Assembly: GCA_023475265.1 (NCBI GenBank)
Contig: JAMCWE010000155.1
Location: 1 to 64,000 of the forward strand
Source of the DNA: Bacteroidota bacterium
GTDB lineage: Bacteria > Bacteroidota > Ignavibacteria > Ignavibacteriales > Ignavibacteriaceae
Length of the DNA stretch: 64,000 bases
Direction of reading: 5' to 3'
This document shows positions 27,763 to 36,841 of this stretch, in pieces. Below the pieces are notes generated by a model that was not told the origin of the DNA, did not search any database, and worked only from the letters and a program-made list of their open reading frames with translations. The first letter of the stretch is position 1. Each line of letters opens with the position of its first letter. Both the position numbers and the translations under genes were made by a program.

Positions 27763-27793
27763 TTTGATAGATACGTGAAAGGATTTATATTTA
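27763..27793 (+). promoter_or_regulatory. Promoter of the TM2-DUF2752-DUF4870-M48 operon
   Basis: TTTG at 27763-27766, 19 bases, then TATATTTA at 27786-27793. This fits TTTG-N19..21-TAnnTTTG with one mismatch in the last base. The first gene starts 48 bases downstream. Confidence 0.55.
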
Positions 27794-27840
27794 GCCTAAA
27801 TAAAATTACATTATTATAAATTAATTAAAAGGGTACTTTT

Positions 27841-28179
27841 ATGGAACAACAAAAAGTTGATATGTTTTTGATGTCTTACGGCAAATATTTCGAAGGCCAT
27901 CAGCTGATGATGCTTCGCGATAAATTGACCAATTTGGACGACTCAAAATTCATTCAACTGCAAGCAGCAAATCTAAAAGATCCAACTACACTTCTTATAG
28001 TTTCGATAATCGGCGGGCACTTTGGTATAGATAGATTCCTTTTAGGTGAAGTTGGTTTGGGAATTGCAAAATTATTAACCTGCGGCGGTCTTGGCATTTG
28101 GACAATGGTCGATTGGTTTTTAATTATGAGCAGAACCCGTGAGACAAATATGCAGAGAGTTCAAAGCGTTTTGTACTAA
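27841..28179 (+). CDS. TM2 domain-containing membrane protein
   Basis: After about 55 soluble residues the TM2 domain begins: VSIIGGHFGIDRFLLGEVGLGIAKLLTCGG and then LGIWTMVDWFLIM. It has the two helices and the charged DRF turn typical of the family. The function of bacterial TM2 proteins is not known. It opens a four-gene operon of membrane proteins with almost no spacing. Confidence 0.85.
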   Translation: MEQQKVDMFLMSYGKYFEGHQLMMLRDKLTNLDDSKFIQLQAANLKDPTTLLIVSIIGGHFGIDRFLLGEVGLGIAKLLTCGGLGIWTMVDWFLIMSRTRETNMQRVQSVLY

Positions 28180-28186
28180 AAAGTGA

Positions 28187-28600
28187 ATGAGTAAAAAAAA
28201 TCTTTACACATTCCTACTTTTATTATCCTTAGCGGGATATATCTGGATCGCATGGAATGTAGTCGATAATTCCAAGAAAAAACATACTGCTGATTTTTGT
28301 TTATTTAAAACAGTTACTCATATTCCTTGCCCTTCCTGCGGCACCACGCGTGCATTAGTTTTGTTAGTTAATGGACAAATACAAAAATCAATTTTGACAA
28401 ATCCTTTTGGAATGCTGGCGGCGCTTGCATTAGTAATAATTCCGCTTTGGATAATTCTTGATATTATTCGAAACAAAGAAAGTTTCCTAAAGTATTATAA
28501 ACTTACCGAGCAGATTATCATTAAAAATAAATGGATTTCAATTACAGCTGTTACAATTGTTTTATTAAATTGGATTTGGAATATCGCTAAAGGTTTATAA
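28187..28600 (+). CDS. DUF2752 family membrane protein
   Basis: Three or four hydrophobic helices surround the diagnostic motif HIPCPSCGTTRAL, a CPxCGxTR signature that defines DUF2752. The two cysteines may bind a metal or be redox-active. It starts 7 bases after the TM2 gene, and its stop codon abuts the ATG of the following gene. Function is unknown. Confidence 0.85.
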   Translation: MSKKNLYTFLLLLSLAGYIWIAWNVVDNSKKKHTADFCLFKTVTHIPCPSCGTTRALVLLVNGQIQKSILTNPFGMLAALALVIIPLWIILDIIRNKESFLKYYKLTEQIIIKNKWISITAVTIVLLNWIWNIAKGL

Positions 28601-29032
28601 ATGGTTGAAAAAAATAATTTTCCTTATGTGCCAAATGAATACGAATCAGAAAAAGCTTCCAACAGTTATCTTTTGTCTTTAATCGCAATAATGACTGGTT
28701 TCCCTATTCCATTGTTTAATCTTATTGCAGCAGTAATATTTTATTTCGGAAATAAAAGAGGAACTTATTTTGTACGATGGCATTGTATGCAGGTATTAAT
28801 TGCACAAGCTATTACAATGATTGTTAATTCAATTGCTGTTTACTGGGCTGTGGGAGTATTGGTATGGAATTTCACTTTAACTAATAATTTTATTTCATTC
28901 ATTCTCACCGTTGCTATTTTTAATATAATCGAATTCATTGCAACAATTTATTCGGCTATACAAACTCGTAAGGGGAAACATATTTCATGGTTGATATTTG
29001 GACCTCTGACGGATTTGTTAGTGAAAGAATAA
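28601..29032 (+). CDS. DUF4870 (Tic20-like) membrane protein
   Basis: The protein has about three to four transmembrane helices and the FVRWHCMQVLIAQ segment (typical form: F-x2-x-H-x2-Q-x-L), which marks the DUF4870/Tic20-like group. The upstream stop codon and this ATG are directly adjacent (TAAATG), which implies translational coupling. Function is unknown; TM2, DUF2752 and DUF4870 genes side by side suggest one membrane assembly. Confidence 0.78.
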   Translation: MVEKNNFPYVPNEYESEKASNSYLLSLIAIMTGFPIPLFNLIAAVIFYFGNKRGTYFVRWHCMQVLIAQAITMIVNSIAVYWAVGVLVWNFTLTNNFISFILTVAIFNIIEFIATIYSAIQTRKGKHISWLIFGPLTDLLVKE

Positions 29033-29033
29033 A

Positions 29034-29870
29034 ATGCACAAAACATTTCTACATTTAGTTTTTTTTATTCTTGTCTTCGTCGGTACATGGCAGCTTCTTG
29101 GTAAAATTAACTATGTTGGATTTTTCCAAATAGAAAAACTGACAAAAGAAACCGAAAAAAAATTAGGAGATATAATTCTTGATTCCGTTAGAAAAGATAA
29201 TCGAGAATTTAATTCCGATAGCGTTGATGCTTATGTAGAAAATATAAAACAAAAATTGTGTAAAGCTAATAATTTCCCCGACTCTTCAATTACTATTTAT
29301 ATTTTTGAAAACGATAATGTTAACGCATTTGCACTTCCGAATGGGCAGTTGGTTATTTACACTGGCTTAATTGATTATTGCGAAACGCCGGAAGAATTAT
29401 GCGGCGTTATTGCCCATGAAATGGCGCATATCGAACACCATGATATTATGAAAAAACTCACCAGGGAAGTTGGGATATCAATGTTATTAACATTGGCTGG
29501 CGGCGCCTCTAGCGGAGGAATTGGAAAAGAAGTAGTAAAAATCATTTCATCAACTGCTTTTGATAGAGAACAAGAATCAGAAGCAGATAAATCCGCGGTG
29601 AAGTATATGTCAAAGGCAGGTGTTGATCCGGAAAATTTAGCAAATTTTTTGTTTCGATTATCCCGTGAGAAGAACGATATACCAAAGCAATTTGAATGGT
29701 TAAGCAATCATCCTAATTCAAAAAATAGAGCATCTGAAATTTTAATTCTAAGAAAAAATGAAAATCATCACTTTGAAAAAGTATTAAGCGAAAAGGGCTG
29801 GCTTGCAATAAAAAAAATTGTTGATGAATCATTAAATAAAGGAAGAAACCATTCTCATCCGAATAAATAA
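29034..29870 (+). CDS. M48-family metalloprotease
   Basis: One N-terminal hydrophobic segment (about 6-22) anchors or exports the protein. The zinc motif HEMAH is at 128-132 and the third ligand is E183 in QESEADKSAVKYM. The NAFALPNGQLVIYTGLID segment is typical of M48B/C (BepA/LoiP-like) enzymes, which handle misfolded envelope proteins. It starts one base after the stop codon of the DUF4870 gene, so it is the last gene of the operon. Confidence 0.92.
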   Translation: MHKTFLHLVFFILVFVGTWQLLGKINYVGFFQIEKLTKETEKKLGDIILDSVRKDNREFNSDSVDAYVENIKQKLCKANNFPDSSITIYIFENDNVNAFALPNGQLVIYTGLIDYCETPEELCGVIAHEMAHIEHHDIMKKLTREVGISMLLTLAGGASSGGIGKEVVKIISSTAFDREQESEADKSAVKYMSKAGVDPENLANFLFRLSREKNDIPKQFEWLSNHPNSKNRASEILILRKNENHHFEKVLSEKGWLAIKKIVDESLNKGRNHSHPNK

Positions 29871-29892
29871 AATTATTGTAAGAATGGTTTCT
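29844..29892. repeat. 12-bp perfect inverted repeat across the end of the M48 gene
   Basis: AGAAACCATTCT at 29844-29855 and AGAATGGTTTCT at 29881-29892 are perfect complements, separated by 25 bases that include the M48 stop codon. No T run follows, so it is at most a weak terminator or an mRNA 3'-end hairpin. Confidence 0.45.
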
Positions 29893-29971
29893 CGTAATAC
29901 ATAAAATATTAGTCTCCAAAACAATTCAATTTAAATAGTTATATACGTATCGGGCTTCTATATATAAATCT

Positions 29972-30265
29972 CTAAGGATTTGTCGATAAATATTTTTTCT
30001 GATTATCTAAATAATCCTGATAAATTGCAGAGCAAATATTTTTCAATTTTTCATCTTTACTATCTCCTACTTCATTTTTAATTGCTTCAATTCCATATTC
30101 ATCACCAATGCTATAAAGCGACATAGCTGATAAGATTCTTATAAACGATCCATGAGATTGATCATTGAGTATTTTAATTAAAGGATCAACTGTCTTTGTA
30201 AACTTATTAGGCTTAAATTTAAATGGAATTCAAACAACCGCAAGTAAAAAAATAAAATATTTTAT
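29972..30265 (-). pseudogene. Broken gene for a small secreted HEAT-like repeat protein
   Basis: Read on the minus strand, codons from 30265 give I-KYFIFLLAVV, a typical signal-peptide start except that the first codon is ATA. An in-frame TGA (30230-30232) follows, and then about 85 uninterrupted codons to TAG at 29972. The later part (VDPLIKILNDQSHGSFIRI, LYSIGDEYGIEAIKNE) resembles the HEAT-like repeat proteins common in this group. Loss of the ATG plus one nonsense codon in an otherwise open frame suggests recent inactivation. The alternative is coincidence, but signal peptide and repeat in the same frame argue against it. Confidence 0.6.
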
Positions 30266-30268
30266 TTC

Positions 30269-30297
30269 TTGACATCCTTTATCTTCAACATTATTAT
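30269..30297 (+). promoter_or_regulatory. TTGACA / TATTAT promoter before the sugar-kinase operon
   Basis: TTGACA (30269-30274), a 17-base spacer and TATTAT (30292-30297) form a textbook -35/-10 pair. The ROK kinase gene starts about 70 bases after the expected transcription start. Bacteroidota primary sigma normally uses other boxes, so activity in this host is inference. Confidence 0.45.
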
Positions 30298-30371
30298 ACT
30301 GCCGGATAAAAAAGTTATTAAGAAAAATAAATTGAAGTATTTTAAAATTTCGAAGTTATAAAAGTATTCTT

Positions 30372-31325
30372 ATGGCAGTAATTGGAATTGATTTAGGCGG
30401 GACAAAAATTTCAACAGCAATTTTTAATAGCGAAGGGAAAATTCTTAAAAAGGAATTAGCACCTCTTGAAAAGCGTAATGGAAATGAAGTTGGCGATTTA
30501 ATAAAAAGCTTATTAAATAAATTGTTTACTTATTGTAACCAAGAAAAAATAGATATTGAAGCCATCGGCGCTTGCGTTCCAGGAATTAGCTATTCAAAAA
30601 CCGGGAAAGTTTGGGCGCCTAACATTCCCGGCTGGGAAAATTATCCACTCTTAGATGATATTTCTTCATGCCTTCCTAATAAAAATATAAAAGTTAAAAT
30701 TGACAGCGATAGAGCTTGTTATATTCTTGGCGAATGCTGGCAAGGTTCTGCAAAAGGTTGTAACGATGCTATCTTCCTTGCAATTGGTACCGGAATCGGA
30801 GCCGGCATTTTAGTTAACGGAGAAGTTTTACGCGGTTCAAATGATATTGGCGGCGCAATTGGCTGGTTAGCTTTAGATCGGCCATTTTACCAAAAGTATG
30901 TTTCATGCGGCTGCTTTGAATATCACGCTTCCGGCGAAGGTTTGGCAAAAGTAACTAGAGAATTTTTATTGGAAGAAAAAAATTATTCCGGAGTTCTAAA
31001 ATCAAAACTGATTGATGAAATCACTTCATATGATTTATTTGAAGCATTCAGGACTAAAGATCCAATTGCTGTTAAAGTATTTAGCATTGCAATAGAATTT
31101 TGGGGAATGGCAGTAGCAAATCTTGTAAGCTTGTTTAATCCTGAAAAAATAATTTTCGGCGGTGGAGTTTTTGGCCCTGCTGTTCAATTTTTAGATGCGA
31201 TCATGAATGAAGCACGGAAATGGTCGCAGCCCATTAGCATTAATCAAGTAAAGCTTGAACCTTCCTCACTTGGTAGTGATGCCGGTTTGATTGGGGCAGG
31301 CTATTTAGCCCTCAAGAGCATTTAA
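30372..31325 (+). CDS. ROK-family sugar kinase
   Basis: The N-terminus IGIDLGGTKISTAIF is the ROK phosphate-1 motif. The zinc-binding signature is seen in YVSCGCFEYHASGEG, and the adenosine motif GGGVFGPAVQF is near the C-terminus. Length (317) is typical of glucokinase, N-acetylglucosamine kinase or N-acetylmannosamine kinase. Its operon partners (MFS sugar transporter and SIS isomerase-like protein) suggest an amino-sugar or hexose substrate, which cannot be settled from sequence. Confidence 0.92.
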   Translation: MAVIGIDLGGTKISTAIFNSEGKILKKELAPLEKRNGNEVGDLIKSLLNKLFTYCNQEKIDIEAIGACVPGISYSKTGKVWAPNIPGWENYPLLDDISSCLPNKNIKVKIDSDRACYILGECWQGSAKGCNDAIFLAIGTGIGAGILVNGEVLRGSNDIGGAIGWLALDRPFYQKYVSCGCFEYHASGEGLAKVTREFLLEEKNYSGVLKSKLIDEITSYDLFEAFRTKDPIAVKVFSIAIEFWGMAVANLVSLFNPEKIIFGGGVFGPAVQFLDAIMNEARKWSQPISINQVKLEPSSLGSDAGLIGAGYLALKSI

Positions 31326-31352
31326 ATTTTTTCTACACAATGAAAGAAAATA

Positions 31353-32513
31353 ATGTATAAAAGAAGTTTGGTTTTTACATCAGCATGTTTGGGAATGCTG
31401 CTTTTTGGAATTGTAATGATTTCACTTGGCACTATCAATACATTTCTTACTTCTAAATTTAATTTAGATCAGTTGACGGTTGGCTCATTAGCTGCATTAC
31501 TTCCGATCGGTATTCTTGTTGGTTCAATATTCTTTGGACCAATAGTTGACCGTTACAGTTATAAAAGTTTATTGATCATCTGTTCGTTATTAATTTTTAT
31601 TGCTTTTGAAGGAATCGCATTCGCCTCTTCATTTTTTATTTTGCAATTATCTTTTTTTTTAATCGGCTTTGGCGGCGGTATAATCAATGGCGGAACAAAT
31701 TCTTTAGTTGCGGATATAAGTTCGGAAGGCAAAGGTGCAAATTTAAGTTTGCTTGGAGTTTTCTACGGCATCGGCGCGCTTGGGATGCCGGCTGTTACTG
31801 CGGTGTTATCAAAATATTATTCTTATGAAGCTATTATAAAAGGTATCGGGCTGATCGTATTAATTCCTGTAATTTATTTTTTTATTATCAAGTTTCCACT
31901 TCCCAAACAATCTCAAGGTTTCCCAATCAAAAAAGCATTTGAACTGATTAAGGAAAGTTCGCTTTTACTTTTAGGGTTTATTTTATTTTTTGAAAGCGGC
32001 TTGGAAGGAAGTGTGAACAATTGGAGTACAACTTATTTCGATAAAACAATAAACCTAACAACCAATAACGCTTTGTTCACTTTAACAGTGCTGGCAATAA
32101 GCTTAACAATAACTAGGCTTATTCTCGGCGGACTGCTGAAAAAAATTCCTTCATACATTGTTCTTTATTCATGTATAATTTCCGGATTAATTGGGAGCGT
32201 AATCTTAATGTTCGGGACTAATTTTATTTCCGCAGTCATCGCAATGATATTTTTAGGCATCGGATTCGCTGCTGCCTTCCCTGTAATTTTAGGATACATT
32301 GGAGAAATCTATAAGGATCTTTCCGGAACGGCATTCAGCATCGCATTAGTTATTGCACTAGTTGGAAATACCCTAATGAATTATTCAATTGGTGTAATTT
32401 CACAATCTTACGGAATTCAAAAATTTCCAATCGTATTAATTGCTTCATTAATAATTATGATTTTGCTTTTATCAATTACATTAAAAAAGATTTCGACAAA
32501 AACTAAAATTTAA
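31353..32513 (+). CDS. MFS transporter, probably sugar importer
   Basis: About twelve hydrophobic helices in 386 residues. The loop after helix 2 reads GPIVDRYSYKSLL, the MFS D-R-x4-K/R motif, and helix 4-5 carries FGGGIINGGTNSLVAD, common in FucP-like sugar porters. It lies 27 bases behind the sugar-kinase gene and 40 ahead of the SIS gene, so it is the likely uptake system for the substrate of the kinase. Confidence 0.88.
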   Translation: MYKRSLVFTSACLGMLLFGIVMISLGTINTFLTSKFNLDQLTVGSLAALLPIGILVGSIFFGPIVDRYSYKSLLIICSLLIFIAFEGIAFASSFFILQLSFFLIGFGGGIINGGTNSLVADISSEGKGANLSLLGVFYGIGALGMPAVTAVLSKYYSYEAIIKGIGLIVLIPVIYFFIIKFPLPKQSQGFPIKKAFELIKESSLLLLGFILFFESGLEGSVNNWSTTYFDKTINLTTNNALFTLTVLAISLTITRLILGGLLKKIPSYIVLYSCIISGLIGSVILMFGTNFISAVIAMIFLGIGFAAAFPVILGYIGEIYKDLSGTAFSIALVIALVGNTLMNYSIGVISQSYGIQKFPIVLIASLIIMILLLSITLKKISTKTKI

Positions 32514-32555
32514 GAATCAACATAAACAAAATTAATTTCAAAAAAAGGAGATATG

Positions 32556-33317
32556 ATGCTCGCTAAACAATGGTTACAAAATTCGCGAAACGTGATGGAT
32601 AAAATTGAACAGACACAAATGGAAAATATTAAAAAAGCTGCCGAAATTATGGCAGATACAATCCAGGTCGGGCGATGGGTTCATACTTTTGGATGCGGAC
32701 ATGCAACTTTGCCTATTGAAGAAATGTATCCTCGCATTGGAGGTTTTGTTGGGTTTCATCCTATGATAGAATTGCCTTTAACTTTTTTCACAAATATTGT
32801 AGGCGGAATGAGCGTTCATCAATTTGTTTTTTTAGAAAGAGTTGAAGGTTATGGTACGGAAATAATGAAGGGCTACAATTTTGATTCGAGAGATGTTATG
32901 TGGCTTTTCTCTCACACCGGTATTAACAATGTTAATATTGATATTGCGCTCGAATCTAAAAAGCGCGGAATGAAAGTTATAGTTTTTGGTTCTGCTAAAG
33001 AAGCCGAAGGAAAACAAACCCGGCATTCATGCGGCAAAACTATTTTCGATCTTGCGGACCTTGTTGTTGATACTTGCGTACCGATTCAAGATGCTTCTGT
33101 TGCACTGAAAAATCATATCGATAAAATCGGACCGGTATCAACTATGGCTTTTGTAACAGCTGTTTGGATGACTGTTACAACTGTTGCCGAAATTCTCGAA
33201 GAAAGAGGAGTTAAACTTTATATTCATCCTTCGCATAACGTTCCAGGAGACACAACGGCAAGACAAAGATTAGAAGATGCGCTTGCTGAATATAAACGCA
33301 GAATAGTTGGTGTTTAG
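32556..33317 (+). CDS. SIS-domain sugar isomerase-like protein (UPF0309 type)
   Basis: The protein carries one SIS domain: VHTFGCGHATLPIEEM with the phospho-sugar site, LFSHTGINNVNIDIALESKKRGMKVI, and the C-terminal HPSHNVPGDTTARQR. This fits the UPF0309-like family linked to amino-sugar phosphate metabolism. Two ATG codons are adjacent (32553 and 32556). The AGGAG site ends at 32550, so the second ATG has the better spacing and is used. It is the last gene of the kinase-transporter-SIS operon. Confidence 0.85.
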   Translation: MLAKQWLQNSRNVMDKIEQTQMENIKKAAEIMADTIQVGRWVHTFGCGHATLPIEEMYPRIGGFVGFHPMIELPLTFFTNIVGGMSVHQFVFLERVEGYGTEIMKGYNFDSRDVMWLFSHTGINNVNIDIALESKKRGMKVIVFGSAKEAEGKQTRHSCGKTIFDLADLVVDTCVPIQDASVALKNHIDKIGPVSTMAFVTAVWMTVTTVAEILEERGVKLYIHPSHNVPGDTTARQRLEDALAEYKRRIVGV

Positions 33318-33329
33318 ATTTCATTTTTC

Positions 33330-33372
33330 AAAATCTCTCCATGAGAGTTTTTACTTTAGCGGAGATTTTTTA
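33330..33372 (+). terminator. Weak terminator after the SIS gene
   Basis: AAAATCT...CC (33330-33340) pairs with GGAGATTTT (33361-33369) with a two-base bulge, followed by TT. The loop is long (20 bases). It fits the end of the sugar operon but is not strong. Confidence 0.4.
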
Positions 33373-33566
33373 TAAGTCTGAAATTTTTGTTTGACATAAG
33401 ACAATCCAAGTTCGAGAACATTGTAATTCCATTTTACAATAATCCAACTTTCACACAAATATACACCCCACTGGATGGCATGATTGCAAATATTGCTGTA
33501 GAAATTAATTTATAATGATTGAAGGACTTCGTTTACTTTCTCCCTTCATGCATTTAACTTTAAAGT

Positions 33567-34229
33567 ATGAAATATTTGAATGGTTATCTGTCGATAATTT
33601 TTCTTTGCTTATTTTCTTATGATATATACGCGCAGAACAAAATAATTTTTGAACTGAGCACCGGACTTCCATATAATTTTCCTCTTCCACTTACCATCAG
33701 ACAGAACGGAGAAAGTACAATCCATCTAACTGCGCAATATGATTCGCGTCCGTTTGAAGTACCGATTTTTTGGGATTGGCGAATCGGCTACTGGAACGAT
33801 TCTACTGGCTGGGAACTTGAGGCTATTCATCATAAAATATTTTTGAGAAACAAACCGACGGAAGTTGAACAGTTCGATGTTTCACATGGAATCAATATAG
33901 TAGTAATTAATCGCTGTTATATTAAAGATGATTTTATCTTCAAAGTCGGTGCAGGGATTTCATTGACTCATCCGGAAAGTGTTGTGAGAGGGAAAAAGCT
34001 TAACGAGCAGAGAGGAATATTTGATCAAGGTTATTATGTAAGCGGCCCAGTCATGGTCTTTTCCGCTGGGAAGAGATTATATTTGTTCGAAAAAGTTTTT
34101 CTAACTGTTGAAGCAAAGATCGGTCTATCTTATGCGTACATTCCAATCGCAGATGGAACGGCGGATGTTTATAACATTGCAGCTATGCTTACTTTGGGAA
34201 TTGGAACAGATTTTCTAAAACTTAATTAA
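33567..34229 (+). CDS. Unknown exported beta-rich protein, probable outer-membrane barrel
   Basis: A signal peptide (1-22, ending IYAQ) leads to about 200 residues of alternating beta-strands with aromatic residues at strand ends (IFWDWRIGYWND, FIFKVGAGISLTHP, LTVEAKIGLSYAYIPI). It ends GIGTDFLKLN, like a small 8- to 10-stranded barrel. A lipid-modifying PagL-like role is possible by shape only; no catalytic motif is recognised. It lies 47 bases before the M1 peptidase gene and may share its transcript. Confidence 0.5.
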   Translation: MKYLNGYLSIIFLCLFSYDIYAQNKIIFELSTGLPYNFPLPLTIRQNGESTIHLTAQYDSRPFEVPIFWDWRIGYWNDSTGWELEAIHHKIFLRNKPTEVEQFDVSHGINIVVINRCYIKDDFIFKVGAGISLTHPESVVRGKKLNEQRGIFDQGYYVSGPVMVFSAGKRLYLFEKVFLTVEAKIGLSYAYIPIADGTADVYNIAAMLTLGIGTDFLKLN

Positions 34230-34276
34230 GCTAATAAATTTCTTTTTGAATTAATTGAATAATCAACTCAACAAAA

Positions 34277-35917
34277 ATGAAAAATATTTTTAGAACGATT
34301 TTTGTATCACTAGTTATAATCTTTTCCGCTAAGCCAGATAAGTATCCGCGTAATTATAATATTGATATCCTTCATTACACTTTCAATTTGAACTTAACTG
34401 ATTCAAGCAATTCAATAACTGGCAAAACCGTTATCAAAATTAAATTTCTAAACAGCGGAGTAAAAGATTTTAATCTTGATCTTGCCCAAAAAGAATCATC
34501 TTCAAAATACGGAATGATTGTAAGTGAAGTTGAAGAAGACGGCAAACCGGTTTCATTTTTACAATCCGATAATAAATTAATGATCAATCTTATTTCTTCT
34601 TCAGAAAAAGATTCAATTAAAAATTTTTCTATTAAGTATTCAGGAATACCGGAAGATGGATTAATCATCTCAAAAAATAAATATGGAGATAGAACTTTCT
34701 TCGGCGACAATTGGCCCGACCGCGTCCATTACTGGCTGCCAACAATTGATCATCCTTACGACAAAGCTTCGTGCGATTTTATTATTACAGCACCATCATA
34801 TTATCAAGTAATTGCCAACGGGACATTAGTCGAGAAAACTAATCTCAACAACAAAACAACTCTTACTCACTGGAAAGAAAGTGAACCGATCGCTACATAT
34901 CTTATGGTTATTGGTGTTTCGAAATTTGCTGTTCAATATATGCAGCCATTTATTCAGAAGAATAAGGATGTTAAATGTATTCCTATTGAAACGTGGGTTT
35001 ATCCGCAGGATAAAGAAAAAGGATTTTATGATTTCAGTCCGGCGAAAAAAATTATCGAGCTTTTCACTAATCTTATAGGTCCATTTCCATATGAAAAGCT
35101 GGCTAATGTTGAATCAAAAACAATATACGGCGGAATGGAGAATGCAAGCAATATATTTTATTCAGAACACGAAGTAACCGGAAGTAGAACTAGTTTAGTA
35201 ACTGTTGCTCACGAAACGGCGCACCAATGGTTTGGAGATGCTGTAACAGAAAATGATTGGAACCATATTTGGCTCAGCGAAGGCTTTGCTACGTTCTTCC
35301 AAAATGTTTTTATTGAACACGAGTTCGGCAAAGATAGTTTGATCAATTCAATGAAACTTGAACGTCAGCAGATAATAAATTATGATGAGAGGAATCCGGA
35401 ATCTCCGGTTGTTGATACGACTATTAATGACTTAGTAAAACTTTTAAACATTAACTCTTATCAAAAAGGAAGCTGGATTCTTCGAATGCTTTCACATCAA
35501 ATTGGTGAAGAAAATTTCTGGAAAGGAATTCATCTTTATTATAAAACCTTCATGAATAAAAATGCATTGACAAAAGATTTTGAAAAAATAATGGAAGATG
35601 TTTCCGGGAAAAACCTTGCGTGGTTCTTTGATGAATGGATTTACAAGCCCGGTTTTCCTATTCTAAAAGGAAACTGGCGATACAACAATAATAAGATCAC
35701 AGTTACGTTAGCTCAGATTCAGACTTTCAATAATTCATTTAAATTTCCTTTAGAAATTGGTATTTTTTCAAACGATGAAACTAATCCTGTTATTAAAACA
35801 GTACATATTGAAAAAATTAAAAATATTTTTACTCTTAATTTTAATGTTAAACCAACAAATATAATTCTTGATCCAAACACCTGGCTGTTGATGGAATCTA
35901 ATTTTGAAGAAGAATAA
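34277..35917 (+). CDS. M1-family metallopeptidase (aminopeptidase N-like)
   Basis: A hydrophobic N-terminus (about 1-18) suggests export. The beta-rich N-domain is followed by the exopeptidase motif GGMEN (285-289) and the zinc site HETAH (312-316) with third ligand E335 in WLSEGFA. All M1 catalytic elements are present. At 546 residues it lacks the large C-terminal helical domain of E. coli PepN, as usual for the short bacterial M1 group. It probably trims peptides in the periplasm. Confidence 0.93.
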   Translation: MKNIFRTIFVSLVIIFSAKPDKYPRNYNIDILHYTFNLNLTDSSNSITGKTVIKIKFLNSGVKDFNLDLAQKESSSKYGMIVSEVEEDGKPVSFLQSDNKLMINLISSSEKDSIKNFSIKYSGIPEDGLIISKNKYGDRTFFGDNWPDRVHYWLPTIDHPYDKASCDFIITAPSYYQVIANGTLVEKTNLNNKTTLTHWKESEPIATYLMVIGVSKFAVQYMQPFIQKNKDVKCIPIETWVYPQDKEKGFYDFSPAKKIIELFTNLIGPFPYEKLANVESKTIYGGMENASNIFYSEHEVTGSRTSLVTVAHETAHQWFGDAVTENDWNHIWLSEGFATFFQNVFIEHEFGKDSLINSMKLERQQIINYDERNPESPVVDTTINDLVKLLNINSYQKGSWILRMLSHQIGEENFWKGIHLYYKTFMNKNALTKDFEKIMEDVSGKNLAWFFDEWIYKPGFPILKGNWRYNNNKITVTLAQIQTFNNSFKFPLEIGIFSNDETNPVIKTVHIEKIKNIFTLNFNVKPTNIILDPNTWLLMESNFEEE

Positions 35918-35946
35918 AGCAAATAAATTTATTGAGAGTTTTGAAA

Positions 35947-36153
35947 ATGAATAATCAAATTAAATTAAACGAATACGAAGAATTAGCACAATTGATTAAG
36001 AAGGAGTGTGTTAAAACAGCAATTGAAGCATACGAAACTGCTTCACAAAACGGAATATGCCACGAAGGCGCATGGGAATGTGCTGTTGATTCAATGAAAA
36101 GCATGAAAGTTGATGAAATCATTAATTCATTTTTAAATAATTCAAATCATTAA
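35947..36153 (+). CDS. Small conserved-looking helical protein, unknown
   Basis: A 68-residue acidic, mostly helical protein (ELAQLIKKECVKTAIEAYE, CHEGAWECAVDSMKSM) with three Cys. A TTG at 35932 could extend it by five residues, but the ATG at 35947 is preferred. It follows the M1 peptidase gene by 29 bases. The helix-CHEGAWE-helix layout looks like a real family, but I cannot name it. Confidence 0.6.
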   Translation: MNNQIKLNEYEELAQLIKKECVKTAIEAYETASQNGICHEGAWECAVDSMKSMKVDEIINSFLNNSNH

Positions 36154-36250
36154 ACAAATAGTAAAATCAATTTCCAATCACCAGATTCAAACCAAAGTAA
36201 ATCCTTTTGTTTTTTATGTCATCTTATGAATAATAAATTTTTAAACTAAA

Positions 36251-36841
36251 ATGAAAATCAAAAACCAAAAATCTTTTAAGAAGAACTTAATTGAATGGGG
36301 AATTATAATTGGCGTAATTGCATTCTTATATTATACGGGACTGTATTCAACCGTCATCGGCAAGTTTCAACAAGCAGCTTTGCTTACTGGATGGTTTCAA
36401 CCGGAAATAAATATTCCTATAGATCAGCAGCAACCTGCCGATTACAATTTAAGTTTAATTAGCTTTGATGATAAGCTTGTTAATCTAAATGAATATAAAG
36501 GCAAAATAATTTTCCTCAACTTTTGGGCATCATGGTGTCCGCCTTGCAGAGCAGAGATGCCGACAATTCAAAAGCTTTATAATGAAATGAAAAATCGAAA
36601 AGATATTGCATTCATTTTGATTTCGGTTGATAGCGATAATTCAAAAGCAATAAAATTTATTAAAGATGAAGGGTTCACATTTCCGGTGTTCTACCTTAAC
36701 AGCGGACTGCCAAATATTTATAACACAGGAACTATTCCATCTACCTTTGTCATATCAAAAGAAGGAAAGATTGTAGCAAAAAGAATTGGTATGGCAGATT
36801 ATGATTCAAAAAAGTTCTATGATTTTTTAGATAAACTTTAA
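36251..36841 (+). CDS. TlpA-like membrane-anchored thiol-disulfide protein
   Basis: One N-terminal transmembrane helix (about 15-35) anchors a periplasmic thioredoxin domain. The active site is WCPPC with C96 and C99 (NFWASWCPPCRAEMP), and the cis-proline segment is GTIPSTFVIS. This is the TlpA/ResA type that reduces exported cytochrome or other thiols. The stop codon overlaps that of the convergent LolA-like gene by four bases. Confidence 0.92.
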   Translation: MKIKNQKSFKKNLIEWGIIIGVIAFLYYTGLYSTVIGKFQQAALLTGWFQPEINIPIDQQQPADYNLSLISFDDKLVNLNEYKGKIIFLNFWASWCPPCRAEMPTIQKLYNEMKNRKDIAFILISVDSDNSKAIKFIKDEGFTFPVFYLNSGLPNIYNTGTIPSTFVISKEGKIVAKRIGMADYDSKKFYDFLDKL

